DNA from: an uncultured Collinsella sp.
GTDB lineage: Bacteria > Actinomycetota > Coriobacteriia > Coriobacteriales > Coriobacteriaceae
DNA length: 27,708 nucleotides
Reading direction: 5' to 3'
Assembly: GCA_902475785.1 (NCBI GenBank)
Contig: CABSAN010000029.1
Location: 1-27,708 of the forward strand
Part shown: piece by piece, positions 15,430 to 23,147 of the stretch
Layout of the letters: every line of letters begins with the position of its first letter
Numbering within the stretch: the stretch's first letter is position 1
Made by a program: the position numbers and the translations under genes
Notes under the pieces: generated by a model
Databases searched by the model: none
The model's input: only the letters and a program-made list of their open reading frames with translations
What the model was told of the DNA's origin: nothing

Positions 15430-16777
15430 CCCACCCGTCATCGTCAACCACTCCGTCGTCCGCGCCGGGGCGGTGGCGAGGGCCTCGGCAGCCGGCCTCG
15501 CGGCCTACGCGGGCACCCGCCGGGGCGTCGTCATCGAGCTCAGCGAGGCCGACGGGCGGAGGCTCGGCGTGGACGGCCTGGCCGCCTACGCCGCGAACAG
15601 GACCGGCTCGACCGGCGGCCTCTGGGGCGCGGACGGCCCGGTCCCCGTGGCGGAGGCCAGGCGCGCCATCGCCCAAAACGGCGGCGCGGTGCTCACCACC
15701 GTCGTCACGGTCCCGAACGACATCGCCCCCGGGGCCGGACTCGACCGCCTGGACGCCTGGCAGGCCCTGGTGCGCTCCGAGTGGCCGAGGCTCTTCTCCG
15801 AGATGACCGGCGTGCCCGAGAGCCGCGTGGAGTTTTACGCGGCGATGCACGTCAACGGCACGAGCCACCACGTCCACATCCTCACGGTCGACCGCTCGGG
15901 CGACTGGGACTCCCTGCTGCCAAAGGGGAAGATGGAGGCGGCCAGGCTCGAGATCTCCTCGAAGGCCATGGCGCCGCTGCTGCGGGAAGCGTACATCGAG
16001 CGCGACCTCGCGAGGAAGGCAGCCCTGGAAGCAGTTGCGCGAATCGACCGCGGAAAGCTCGGCATCGGCCTGCCGCCGAACGGAAGGATCGAGGCCGCCC
16101 ACCTCAGGCGTTTCCACCCGGAGGCCTCCGCCGCGTTGAGGGAGGCCCTCGACCGGGCGGCATCCGGCTCCCCCGAGCTCGCCGGCGCGCTGGAGCGCCA
16201 CAGGAAGGCGGTCGAGAGGTGCGCCGACCTCAAGTGCCTGACCGGGGAGGCGCGGGACGCCTACGTCCGCAAGGCGGCCGCCGACCTCGATCTCAGATGT
16301 GAGAACGCGGCCCTGCGCGTCCTGGTGCCCGACAGGACGCCGACTCGTGAGGAGATGCCAACGCGACGCGCCGTCCCGGCAACCGGCCCGGCGGTGGAGA
16401 GGCGGCGGGAGGCCGGGCTCGCCACCGAGGCCCGTTCCTGCATCCCGAAGGCGCGCCTCGAAAGGATCGCGCGAAAGGTCGCGCACGGCCGGGACCTCGT
16501 GCCGGCAGACCTCAGGGGGTGCCCCACGGCAGACCGGGCCTTCAGGCATGCGCCGTCGCCCGGCCCGGCCCTCGGGCGCGCCACCGCGATGGCGGCACTG
16601 GTCGCCAGGGAGACCACGCGGGACACCGGGGGACGCGACATGGGGGACGAGGCCGGCAAGAGGGCGCTGCGGCTCATCGCCGCGACCCTGAGGATCCTCG
16701 CCTCCGTCGGCGCCAGGCCGACGAACGTCCCTGCAGTAAAAATCGCCAACAGAATAGAAAGGACGATCACGAGATGA
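15422..16777 (+). CDS. Relaxase, MobL/MobP-like
   Basis: A 451-aa DNA-nicking mobilization protein. The N-terminal HUH-type region ends in the metal-binding histidine motif HVNGTSHHVHIL (H143, H149/H150, H152). The layout before it (LSEADGRRLGVDGLAAY, a TTVVTVP strand, then a long helix) fits the MobL/MobP relaxases of Gram-positive elements. The C-terminal half is helical and Arg/Ala-rich. I chose the ATG at 15422 over the GTG at 15416 because GGGAG is seven bases from the ATG but only one from the GTG. It overlaps both neighbours, so accessory protein, relaxase and coupling protein form one unit. The catalytic tyrosine cannot be assigned with confidence. Confidence 0.82.
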   Translation: MASPPVIVNHSVVRAGAVARASAAGLAAYAGTRRGVVIELSEADGRRLGVDGLAAYAANRTGSTGGLWGADGPVPVAEARRAIAQNGGAVLTTVVTVPNDIAPGAGLDRLDAWQALVRSEWPRLFSEMTGVPESRVEFYAAMHVNGTSHHVHILTVDRSGDWDSLLPKGKMEAARLEISSKAMAPLLREAYIERDLARKAALEAVARIDRGKLGIGLPPNGRIEAAHLRRFHPEASAALREALDRAASGSPELAGALERHRKAVERCADLKCLTGEARDAYVRKAAADLDLRCENAALRVLVPDRTPTREEMPTRRAVPATGPAVERRREAGLATEARSCIPKARLERIARKVAHGRDLVPADLRGCPTADRAFRHAPSPGPALGRATAMAALVARETTRDTGGRDMGDEAGKRALRLIAATLRILASVGARPTNVPAVKIANRIERTITR

Positions 16778-18732
16778 AACCGAAATCCTTCAACCGCGAT
16801 ATGAAAAAGGAACTCGCCGGCACGCTCGCGGCCCACGGCGTCGCCGCCGTCATAGCTTGCGCCGCGACCGTCAGCGCCTGGGGCTACGCCAGGTGGTGGA
16901 CTCTATCCCTCATCTCGGGCCTCTCCGTCCTGCTGCGGCTGCCCACGGCCGACCCGGGCCCCGAGCCCGCCTACGTCTTCCGCAGCCCTCTCGAAGCGGC
17001 CGCCGACGCGGCGGCGTCGGGCGAGATAGGAGAGGTGCTCGCGGCCCTCGCCCTCGTCGCGACGGCCGTCCTCATCCTCGGCCTCGTTTCTTGGGCCCGT
17101 TCATGGGCGAGACTCCACGACGGAACGTTCGCCGGCGACCGCGCGCCCACGCGCACGCACGGGGACGCCTGGCTCGAGTCGAGGCCCTCCAGGGTCGCGA
17201 GGCGCTGCCCTCCTTGGGACGGGAAGGCCGCCGCGGAGGGACTCGTGGCGGCCGGCTGCATCGGTGGTGGTATCGCGATGGTCCCCGCCGTCCACTGCCT
17301 CATAAGGGCGGGCAGCGGCGCGGGCAAGAGCAGACGTGCGACGGCACCCTCGATCGTCGCGGCGATCGACCGCAACGCCCACGGGATCCCGACGTCCGTC
17401 ATCGTCCACGACCCGAAGTCCGAGATTCGCGCATGGACCGAGCCGCTCGCCAGGAGGGCCGGGATGGAGGTCGTCGCCATCCGGCTCGACGAGCCCGTCA
17501 AGTCGGCGAGGTTCAACCCCCTCGACCGCGCCATCGCGGCACTCGGGACCGAGGGCGTCGCAGGTGCCGTGGCCGAGCTCCGAGAGCTGTCGGCGGCCAT
17601 CGTGCCCGACGCCTTCTCCTCTGGCCAGAGGTTCTTCACGGACGCCAGCCGCAACCTGCTGACCGGCCTCTGCCTGCTCGCGATTACGGACGGGCGGATC
17701 CCCGACGGCGCGCGGAACCTCTCGACCGTGCTCGCACTCCTGGAGCCCCGCGACGGGAAGAGCGCGGTCAAGTCGCTGGAGGAGCTCGCCGCGGACCTGC
17801 CGGCGGGAAACCCGGCGCGCCAGTTCCTCCTCGTCGCCTCGTCGAACGGCGGCGGAGGCGAGGCCCTCGTCTCCACCGCGCGCAACTACCTCATGTCCTT
17901 CTGCGACGACGACGTCAGCCGCATGCTCTGGGACGGCGAGGTCGACCTCGCATCGGTCGGGCGCAAGCCGACCATCCTCTACATCGCCAGCGCGACGGAC
18001 CGGGGCGACCGCGGCGCGCTCGTCTCGTGCATCTTCTCGCAGGCGCTGTCGGCGCTGCGCGAGACCGCGCGCCTGTCAGGCGGCAGGCTGCCGGCGGAGA
18101 CCCTGCTCGCCATCGACGAGGGGTCCGGGATCCCCAAGATCCCCCGCCTCCTCGGCGACCTCGCCGAGGTCCGGAGCATTGGCCTGCACGTCGTCTTCGT
18201 GCTCCAGAACACCCATCTGCTCGAGGCCCGGTGCGGCTACTCGAGGGCCGAGTCGGACGCGCTGCTGGCGCTGCTCGGCACCCAGGTCGTCCTCTCGGTA
18301 GAGTCCGTCGGCGAGGCGGAGGAGATCAGCAAGCGCCTCGGCGACTACAGCGTCAAGACGACCGGGCAGAGCTCCACCAAGGGGACGCAGAGCTCCTCGT
18401 CCGGAAAGTCGTTCTCCGTGGCGCGCCGGCCGCTGATCACCCCGTCGGAGCTCATGGCCTGGAGCGCGCGCGAGAACGGCGCGCTCGTGATCGACGCGGA
18501 GGGCCCGATGGCGCTCGCCAGCCGCGACATCACCGAGACGTTCCTGGGGCCGCTGCTCGGCATGACGTCACCGGAGGCCGAGGGCGCGCTGCTCGCGCTG
18601 GCGCTCGAGGGGGAGGCCCGCAACGCCGGTCCGGCACCGGTATGGCGCATCCCGGAGAAGCCGAAAAAGCCCAAGGGGTCACCGTCCGGCGGCAGGAAGC
18701 GCAAGGTGTCCGCCACGCCCGACGGGTTCTAA
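16774..18732 (+). CDS. Type IV coupling protein (VirD4/TraG-like ATPase)
   Basis: A 652-aa membrane-anchored ATPase that links the relaxosome to a type IV secretion channel. Two hydrophobic segments lie near the N terminus (about 22-54 and 88-106). Walker A is RAGSGAGKSR (178-187) and Walker B is LLAIDEGSG (about 444-452). VIVHDPKSEIRAW is also typical of the TraG/VirD4 family. The frame is open upstream, but the ATG at 16774 overlaps the relaxase stop as ATGA and begins a sensible protein. The C-terminal tail is Lys/Pro-rich. No mating-pore genes follow, so it would have to engage a helper's channel. Confidence 0.92.
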   Translation: MKPKSFNRDMKKELAGTLAAHGVAAVIACAATVSAWGYARWWTLSLISGLSVLLRLPTADPGPEPAYVFRSPLEAAADAAASGEIGEVLAALALVATAVLILGLVSWARSWARLHDGTFAGDRAPTRTHGDAWLESRPSRVARRCPPWDGKAAAEGLVAAGCIGGGIAMVPAVHCLIRAGSGAGKSRRATAPSIVAAIDRNAHGIPTSVIVHDPKSEIRAWTEPLARRAGMEVVAIRLDEPVKSARFNPLDRAIAALGTEGVAGAVAELRELSAAIVPDAFSSGQRFFTDASRNLLTGLCLLAITDGRIPDGARNLSTVLALLEPRDGKSAVKSLEELAADLPAGNPARQFLLVASSNGGGGEALVSTARNYLMSFCDDDVSRMLWDGEVDLASVGRKPTILYIASATDRGDRGALVSCIFSQALSALRETARLSGGRLPAETLLAIDEGSGIPKIPRLLGDLAEVRSIGLHVVFVLQNTHLLEARCGYSRAESDALLALLGTQVVLSVESVGEAEEISKRLGDYSVKTTGQSSTKGTQSSSSGKSFSVARRPLITPSELMAWSARENGALVIDAEGPMALASRDITETFLGPLLGMTSPEAEGALLALALEGEARNAGPAPVWRIPEKPKKPKGSPSGGRKRKVSATPDGF

Positions 18733-18758
18733 GGCGTCATGCGGCCCTGCCTGCGAAA

Positions 18759-18806
18759 ACGGCCCGCCGTCATACGGCACGCGAGGCGCGTATGACGGCG
18801 GGCCGT
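18759..18806. terminator. Strong 18-base hairpin after the coupling protein gene
   Basis: ACGGCCCGCCGTCATACG (18759-18776) and its exact complement (18789-18806) flank a 12-base loop. It follows the coupling protein stop by 27 bases. No clean T-run follows (GGCGGTCTTTCGGTTT), so besides a terminator it could be a protein- or transfer-related site. Confidence 0.6.
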
Positions 18807-18909
18807 GGCGGTCTTTCGGTTTATCTTTCCACGCTACCAGCGAAAACGAACTCGGCACGCCGAGTTGCGCCGCAAAATCCCGGGCGCCCGTAGTGCGCCC
18901 TTATCCTGC

Positions 18910-19071
18910 TCACTCATGATGGCGCACCTCAACCCAAAGGCCCTCCAACCCATCGTCGAACCCGAAATCGAGCTCCGCCTGGACGCTCTCGCCGAACGCA
19001 TCGCCCAGGGCGAGCTCCGGCACCTTCGTCACACGGCCGTCCAGCCACTCAATCTCTGTCATCGCGCGCAT
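18910..19071 (-). CDS. Small acidic hypothetical protein
   Basis: A 53-aa frame (MRAMTEIEWLDGRVTKVPEL..., ending WVEVRHHE), rich in Asp and Glu, with strong GC bias at third positions as in the mobilization genes. GGAAGGGG precedes the ATG at 19071 by about eight bases, and a TTGACA lies further upstream (about 19104). It is convergent with the coupling protein gene. I do not recognise the family. An opposite-strand frame overlaps it but looks like a shadow. Confidence 0.45.
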   Translation of the reverse strand: MRAMTEIEWLDGRVTKVPELALGDAFGESVQAELDFGFDDGLEGLWVEVRHHE

Positions 19072-19092
19072 GGTCCAAGCCCCTTCCGACAC

Positions 19093-19571
19093 GGGATTGT
19101 CAGCTCAACCCGACCCTTACCCATACGGACGAACATAACTCGCCAGGGGAAGCCCCTGAAGGCCGTGCGCCACAACATGAGGCCGAATCCGCCCCCGGCT
19201 GGACAGGCCAACAACGAAGGAGCACACGGAACCGGCGCGGCGTTACAACCGTCCCGGCAAGCGTGTCACTTGGCCAAGTCATGATGCCGACAAACCCGGA
19301 AATGCTCCAACGGAGCGCCGAACGAGCGTAACAATATAAAGCCGTGCAACACGCGTTGGACGACCAGAACATCCCAAACAAAGGCCTGTCGGTCCCACCT
19401 TCAAGCCCAATAGCAAAATGTGCATCAGCGGATTTGCAACGATACAAGTCTCAACCGTCACCATCACACCGCAGCGCGCCTAGTCCCACTCATCCTACTG
19501 CAAATGTCCCAGAACGAGAAAACGACCAGCTTAACATGCCACCCTTTATATCCGCACGCGCGTAATTCAAC
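19093..19571. other. Stretch without a convincing gene
   Basis: About 480 bases with open frames on both strands, but none has a credible ribosome site, coding bias or family resemblance. Base composition falls from GC-rich to mixed across it, suggesting a junction between the mobilization core and an AT-rich insert. Confidence 0.5.
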
Positions 19572-20225
19572 TCATAAGGACCGGCTATCCCTTACCTGTG
19601 ACACAATCTCAAACGCACAGAACAGAATCATCAGTCCAATCATCGCATAAGAGGCAGCCGAACCTTCAAGCACTATTCCACAAAGAACAATCTCCGCGCC
19701 GCCAATAAGAACTGTTATCAGGCGCTCTGCCTTTTTGCTCTCGCCGCTCGCATAAAAAGGCGGCAAAGCGCACAAGATCACATATAGCCCGGGAAGGGAA
19801 TACAGGATCGATAGTCCAAGCCCCCCATCAACCGCAGTGTTTTGCGTAAGAATCAACTGAACCCAAACGGCAATTATCACTGAGCAGGTTGTCGATAAAA
19901 GAAGGCCAGAAATATAGCACGCAACAAAGTCCCGTCGCATTCGAACAGAGAAATCCGCGAACTCTCTTCGCCGCGTGGAAACAATAAGGTACACAGAAAT
20001 TGCAATAGAACCAATCAGAGAAAACAGCGGAACAACCAGCAATTCAAGCTTATTACCCCATCGATCAACCACACCCCCACTCCAATGAGCGGGAATTGTA
20101 TCAGGGAGGGCTGACCAAGCCGCCCATAGAATCAGAAATGGAAGAAAAGAGAGGATGAAAGATGATAACACTGCAGTAATTTTTTTTGAGGCTCTCATCG
20201 ATTCCACATCTCCTTGCGCGCTCAC
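19572..20225 (-). CDS. DUF1648/SdpI-like membrane protein
   Basis: A 217-aa integral membrane protein. After a first hydrophobic helix (about 17-38) comes the DUF1648 signature LPDTIPAHWSGGVVDRWGNK (about 40-59), then five further hydrophobic segments. DUF1648 proteins include SdpI of Bacillus subtilis, which gives immunity to the SdpC toxin; others have unknown roles. The GTG at 20225 has GGAG six bases upstream. An ATG nine codons in is an alternative, with a more distant ribosome site. It is AT-rich compared with the mobilization genes and divergent from a possible peptide precursor at 20397, hence a candidate immunity protein. That role is inference. Confidence 0.75.
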   Translation of the reverse strand: MSAQGDVESMRASKKITAVLSSFILSFLPFLILWAAWSALPDTIPAHWSGGVVDRWGNKLELLVVPLFSLIGSIAISVYLIVSTRRREFADFSVRMRRDFVACYISGLLLSTTCSVIIAVWVQLILTQNTAVDGGLGLSILYSLPGLYVILCALPPFYASGESKKAERLITVLIGGAEIVLCGIVLEGSAASYAMIGLMILFCAFEIVSQVRDSRSL

Positions 20226-20243
20226 ATTCCACTCCGCCTTAAA

Positions 20244-20339
20244 TCAAGTTTAAATAAAAACTTGAATGCAAATTTGTTTTAATTAGTATGGAAACTATAT
20301 CCATTTAGTTCTAATTTGTTCGTAGTATCAAATTGATAC
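20244..20339. promoter_or_regulatory. AT-rich divergent control region with two palindromes
   Basis: TCAAGTTT (20244-20251) pairs with AAACTTGA (20258-20265). GTATCAAATTGATAC (20325-20339) is an almost perfect 15-base palindrome. Both lie between the divergent SdpI-like gene and the peptide gene and look like operators. No regulator gene is adjacent. Confidence 0.45.
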
Positions 20340-20396
20340 CGACACTAGCGTGACACAGTCTTTCAAGACAGCTATTCAACATTGGTGGTCACCGCT

Positions 20397-20768
20397 ATGG
20401 ACAATGTGAACCACCTAAACGAACTCTCAATACAGTCCCAGCTTAGCACCCTTGAAAAACTGGTCGCGGACGCGGAACAATCTACCGACGCAAGACGCGA
20501 TTTCGAAGCTCAGCCTCGTGCCGTATTCCAGAAATATGGAATTACAGACCTCCAAATCAAAGCGGGAAATCGAAAAGTCTCTGTACGAACTGGTGGAGTC
20601 AACCGAAAAGGAGGCGCGTGTCCCCGTTGCACGCGCAGTATATCGTCGTATCCAGCTCCCACCGTCCAAGGCACTTGGACGGTGGGAGTCCCGTATCCCC
20701 GGGAAAGGAAAAGCGCGGCCCATCCGGACCGCGCCCGCGCCCTCCTCCCATTTCACCCCGCGACGTAA
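20397..20768 (+). CDS. Possible RiPP-type precursor or small secreted peptide
   Basis: A 123-aa open frame. The first 65 residues read like a peptide leader: a helical, acidic N terminus, then STDARRDFEAQPRAVFQKYG and ITDLQIKAGNRKVSV. This recalls the nitrile-hydratase-like leaders of some modified peptides (pattern ...DPRAALAEYGI). A glycine pair (RTGG) follows, and then a Cys/Ser/Thr-rich stretch, GGACPRCTRSISSYPAPT. The frame then runs through a strong hairpin and GC-rich DNA until 20768, overlapping the convergent gene, so the natural C terminus may be displaced by a recombination junction. There is no modification enzyme nearby. The ribosome site (GGTGG) is weak. Product and processing are inferred. 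Confidence 0.4.
   Translation: MDNVNHLNELSIQSQLSTLEKLVADAEQSTDARRDFEAQPRAVFQKYGITDLQIKAGNRKVSVRTGGVNRKGGACPRCTRSISSYPAPTVQGTWTVGVPYPRERKSAAHPDRARALLPFHPAT
20656..20688. repeat. Perfect 15-base hairpin
   Basis: CTCCCACCGTCCAAG (20656-20670) and its complement (20674-20688) have a three-base loop. It lies near the AT-rich/GC-rich boundary and inside the C-terminal part of the peptide frame. No T-run follows on either strand. Confidence 0.7.
20701..20734 (-). terminator. Terminator of the DUF2958-DUF4313 pair
   Basis: On the - strand the stem GCGCGGTCC / GGGCCGCGC (one T-G pair) is followed by TTTTCCTTTCCC. It lies about 20 bases beyond the DUF4313-like stop codon. Confidence 0.75.
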
Positions 20769-21349
20769 ACCGTCCGGCCCGTCTCGCAGTCGATGGTCTC
20801 GGCATCCCCGAAACCGACCCGGACGGCAGCCCATCCGCCGGCGACCGCCAGCGCGTCGGCCTCGGACCTCGCGTCGGCGATGAGGCGCCCGAGCTCGGCC
20901 GAGCGCGCCGACGCGGTCCCCACCTCGAACGCGCCGCCGTCGCCTCCCGACTCGTACTCGACGACGACCGTCGAGCCGAGGGCCTCCTCCAAGGTCTCGG
21001 TCAGGCCGCCCATGCCGTCGAGGGCGTGCCCGGCGACCGTGGCCAGCGGGTAGCGGGCCATCCCGGACGCCGCCGAGCGGTCGGCCATCCGGACCGTGCC
21101 GGCGGCCTCGAGCGCCTCGAGGAGCGCCGCGGGCACGTCGGCGTCGATGGCGATGTCGCCGCGTCCGCGGCACCACTCGGCCGCCGCCGGCACGTTCGCC
21201 GTGAGCGCGCCCCACTCGGCCATGTAGCCCTCGGAGCGCGGGTCCGTGGCGTCGAGGAGGAGGACGGCCAGGCCGCCGCCCACATACGCACCGGCCACGA
21301 GGGCGAGGCGGACCGCCTCGCCCATGGAGTCGAACTCGACCGTGACCAT
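20753..21349 (-). CDS. DUF4313-like protein
   Basis: A 198-aa acidic, Ala/Gly-rich soluble protein. Its first half (SMGEAVRLALVAGAYVGGGLAVLLLD, then LTANVP and SGMARYPLATVAGHALDGM) resembles DUF4313, a family of unknown function common on actinobacterial mobile elements. The second half (about 115-198, TVVVEYESGGDGG...) is less typical. AGGAGGAGG, placed at the end of the preceding DUF2958 gene, is seven bases from this ATG, so the pair is translationally coupled. GC content is high, like the mobilization genes. The family call is from memory of the pattern. Confidence 0.6.
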   Translation of the reverse strand: MVTVEFDSMGEAVRLALVAGAYVGGGLAVLLLDATDPRSEGYMAEWGALTANVPAAAEWCRGRGDIAIDADVPAALLEALEAAGTVRMADRSAASGMARYPLATVAGHALDGMGGLTETLEEALGSTVVVEYESGGDGGAFEVGTASARSAELGRLIADARSEADALAVAGGWAAVRVGFGDAETIDCETGRTVYVAG

Positions 21350-21353
21350 GCGG

Positions 21354-21653
21354 CTACCTCCTCCTGACGGCGCTGAGCGGCTTCGGGGAGAAGTGCTCGT
21401 CGCGCTCGACGGCGGCGAACCCCATCTGGCGGTTCAGCTCGGCCATCTCCTTGATGCTGAAGTAGCCGAGCTCGTCGTCGTAGCCCTCGACGAGGCCGAA
21501 CGCCTCGTCCGTTCCGTCGAACTCGAGCAGCCACCAGTCCCATCCGTTCACGCACGAGAAGTAGTGGGCGTAGACCGTGGGGGCCTCCGCCCCGTCCTGC
21601 CCATAGAGCCTCGGCACCGTCTTGGCGATTTCCTCGGTCATCAGCTGCTGCAT
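21354..21653 (-). CDS. DUF2958 domain protein
   Basis: A 99-aa protein that is almost entirely a DUF2958 domain: LMTEEIAKTVPRLYGQD, then GWDWWLLEFDGTDEAFGLVEG, ELGYFSIKEMAEL and ERDEHFSPKPLS. The family is frequent on plasmids and integrative elements, and its function is not known. The frame is open far upstream, but GGAGG five bases before the ATG at 21653 marks the start. It is followed at once by the DUF4313-like gene. Upstream is a strongly folded, gene-free stretch. Confidence 0.8.
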   Translation of the reverse strand: MQQLMTEEIAKTVPRLYGQDGAEAPTVYAHYFSCVNGWDWWLLEFDGTDEAFGLVEGYDDELGYFSIKEMAELNRQMGFAAVERDEHFSPKPLSAVRRR

Positions 21654-21701
21654 GTCTTCCTCCGTTCCGGGCAACCTGCCCTCAACATCTCGCCCCCGCG
21701 G

Positions 21702-21852
21702 GCAAAGCCGAATGGCGACGCCGCGCGCCGTCGTCGGCTTTGCTCCCCGCAAAGCCGCACCGGAGCGAAGACGGGTCAAGGGAGGTCCATGACGACCTCC
21801 ACCAACCGGAGCGGAGCGGAGGTTTGTGCGGGGTCTCATGGGCCCCCTTGAC
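21702..21852. other. Highly structured non-coding stretch (possible origin or RNA leader)
   Basis: The 318 bases between DUF2958 and the IS3 remnant hold no convincing gene but several nested inverted repeats. GCAAAGCCGA / TCGGCTTTGC (21702-21711, 21734-21743) encloses an inner CGACG/CGTCG stem. GTCAAGGGAGGTCCATGA (21775-21792) faces TCATGGGCCCCCTTGAC (21836-21852) around a purine/pyrimidine-rich inner stem. Candidates are the transfer origin, a single-strand origin or a regulatory RNA. Confidence 0.45.
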
Positions 21853-21971
21853 GCGGCGTAGCGGAGGTGCCACCCGGCCGCGGGGCCGAAGCCGATTCGC
21901 GGCGGACGCCGGCAGCCCACGTCCAGCATCGGAACCATTAGAGACGCTATTCACTTTTCGATAGGAGCCAT

Positions 21972-22157
21972 ATGGAACTCGAGGATATCGTTTACGAACT
22001 CGCCTGCCTTCATGAGTCGATGCTCTTTTGCTGCGAGGACCGATCCGGCAAGGAGGACCTCGACGACTTCGTGGTCCATTGGAACACGAGGAGGCGCCAG
22101 GTTAAACTGAAGGGACTGACCCCGGAGGAGTTCCGGAGACAGTCCCTTGCGGCGTAG
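21972..22157 (+). pseudogene. Chimeric remnant: IS3-family transposase C terminus
   Basis: A 61-aa frame whose last 30 residues (FVVHWNTRRRQVKLKGLTPE, then EFRRQSLAA) are the typical C terminus of an IS3-family (IS150-like) transposase. The first 30 residues (MELEDIVYELACLHESMLFC...) do not belong to a transposase. They start behind a GGAG ribosome site, so an unrelated small gene seems to have been joined to the IS end by deletion. The terminal inverted repeat follows at 22172-22195. The product is unlikely to be an active transposase: the DDE residues are missing. Confidence 0.75.
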
Positions 22158-22171
22158 TTCTTATTTAAGCC

Positions 22172-22195
22172 GTCCAAGTTTTGGGGTGCAGTTCA
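22172..22195. repeat. IS3-family terminal inverted repeat
   Basis: Read from the outside, TGAACTGCACCCCAAAACTT and four more bases match the usual end of IS150-group elements. The outer tip lies 19 bases from the stop codon of the DUF4268 gene. No matching opposite end is seen in the window. Confidence 0.65.
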
Positions 22196-22214
22196 TTTAC
22201 TGCCGGGGCGTTTT

Positions 22215-23147
22215 TTAGAGCTCGATCTCCGCGATTATTTTTTTCATCTCGAGGGCCCATCCGAGCTGTTCCTCGATGTACCCCGGCCATGCGTCCTGGT
22301 GGCCCTTGATGGGGTGGCCCGCCTTGTAGAAGCGCAGCCCCGATGCCTTTTTCGCATCGAAGGGTGCCGCCGTCAGCCCGAGGTGATCCTCGAAGACCCC
22401 GCTGTTGGCGATGGCGCGGTGCCCGATCTCCTTGTCGTCGTCCACGTACAACTCGATGCCCGTGCGGCCCTTGTGCGTATCGATGAGCAGGGCGAGATGG
22501 TATGCCGAGACCCCCAGGCGAAGCATCGACCAATGGTCCTTGCTGGGCTTCTGTGGGCTGAACTCCTTGAGGAACTCCGGATGGCCGCCCGCCACCTCGC
22601 GGTAGGCCGTCCAGTACGCCAGCTTGACCTTTTCGGTCTCGCTGAGCCCCTCGGAGAGCTTCACGGTCTTGGTCCACTCGTTCGGCTGCTCGACCACGCC
22701 GAAGCGCGGGGCGGGCAGGGAGCCCCCGATCTTCCAGAGCTCGACCTCGACCAGGAAGAACCCGAAATCGCTGTCGGTGTGCTGGTTGAGCCACTCGATG
22801 GCCTGGCGGTGCTCGTCGCGGGCGCGCGCCACGACCCAGATGACGACCTCGGCGCCCTTGCCGGCGGCATACGTGATCACCTTGCCGAGGTGGTCGTGGT
22901 TGGTGTCCTCGAGCTGGTTCTCGATGATCACCTTGCGGCCCGTACCGGACTCCTGCGCGTAGATGTCCACGTTGAAGGATCCGACCGAGGACTCCGTCTC
23001 TATGAGCTCGAGCTCGATTCCGACCGCCGTCCCGAGGGTTGCGAGATTCTGCTCCTCGGCCAGCCACTTGGTGAAGTCGTGGGCCTCATGCGGCCACACC
23101 TCGCGCAAGGGGACCTTCTTGATGGTGTCCAGGTTATAGGTCTTCAT
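22215..23147 (-). CDS. DUF4268 protein with PD-(D/E)XK nuclease-like core
   Basis: A 310-aa protein. The N-terminal third has the nuclease-like pattern VGSFNVDIYA (D61), VIIENQLEDTNHDHLGKVIT (E76, Q78) and VVIWVV, that is D...E-x-Q as in PD-(D/E)XK enzymes. The C-terminal part (about 165-305) resembles DUF4268, which is often attached to such nuclease domains in restriction- or defence-like proteins. The ATG at 23147 has GAGGG upstream and lies 14 bases inside the preceding gene. It is the last gene of the four-gene operon. I infer a DNA-acting role; no substrate can be named. Confidence 0.75.
   Translation of the reverse strand: MKTYNLDTIKKVPLREVWPHEAHDFTKWLAEEQNLATLGTAVGIELELIETESSVGSFNVDIYAQESGTGRKVIIENQLEDTNHDHLGKVITYAAGKGAEVVIWVVARARDEHRQAIEWLNQHTDSDFGFFLVEVELWKIGGSLPAPRFGVVEQPNEWTKTVKLSEGLSETEKVKLAYWTAYREVAGGHPEFLKEFSPQKPSKDHWSMLRLGVSAYHLALLIDTHKGRTGIELYVDDDKEIGHRAIANSGVFEDHLGLTAAPFDAKKASGLRFYKAGHPIKGHQDAWPGYIEEQLGWALEMKKIIAEIEL

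Noticed and set aside
15362..16549. 395-aa frame on the - strand
   Set aside because: Antisense shadow of the relaxase gene; no ribosome site or family pattern.
16857..18893. 678-aa Arg-rich frame on the + strand
   Set aside because: Out-of-frame shadow of the coupling protein gene caused by high GC.
18805..19284. 159-aa frame on the + strand
   Set aside because: No ribosome site, starts in a hairpin, low-complexity composition; the small acidic frame on the other strand is the better candidate.
20427..21215. 262-aa frame on the - strand
   Set aside because: Arg/Gly-rich shadow overlapping the DUF4313-like gene in another frame.
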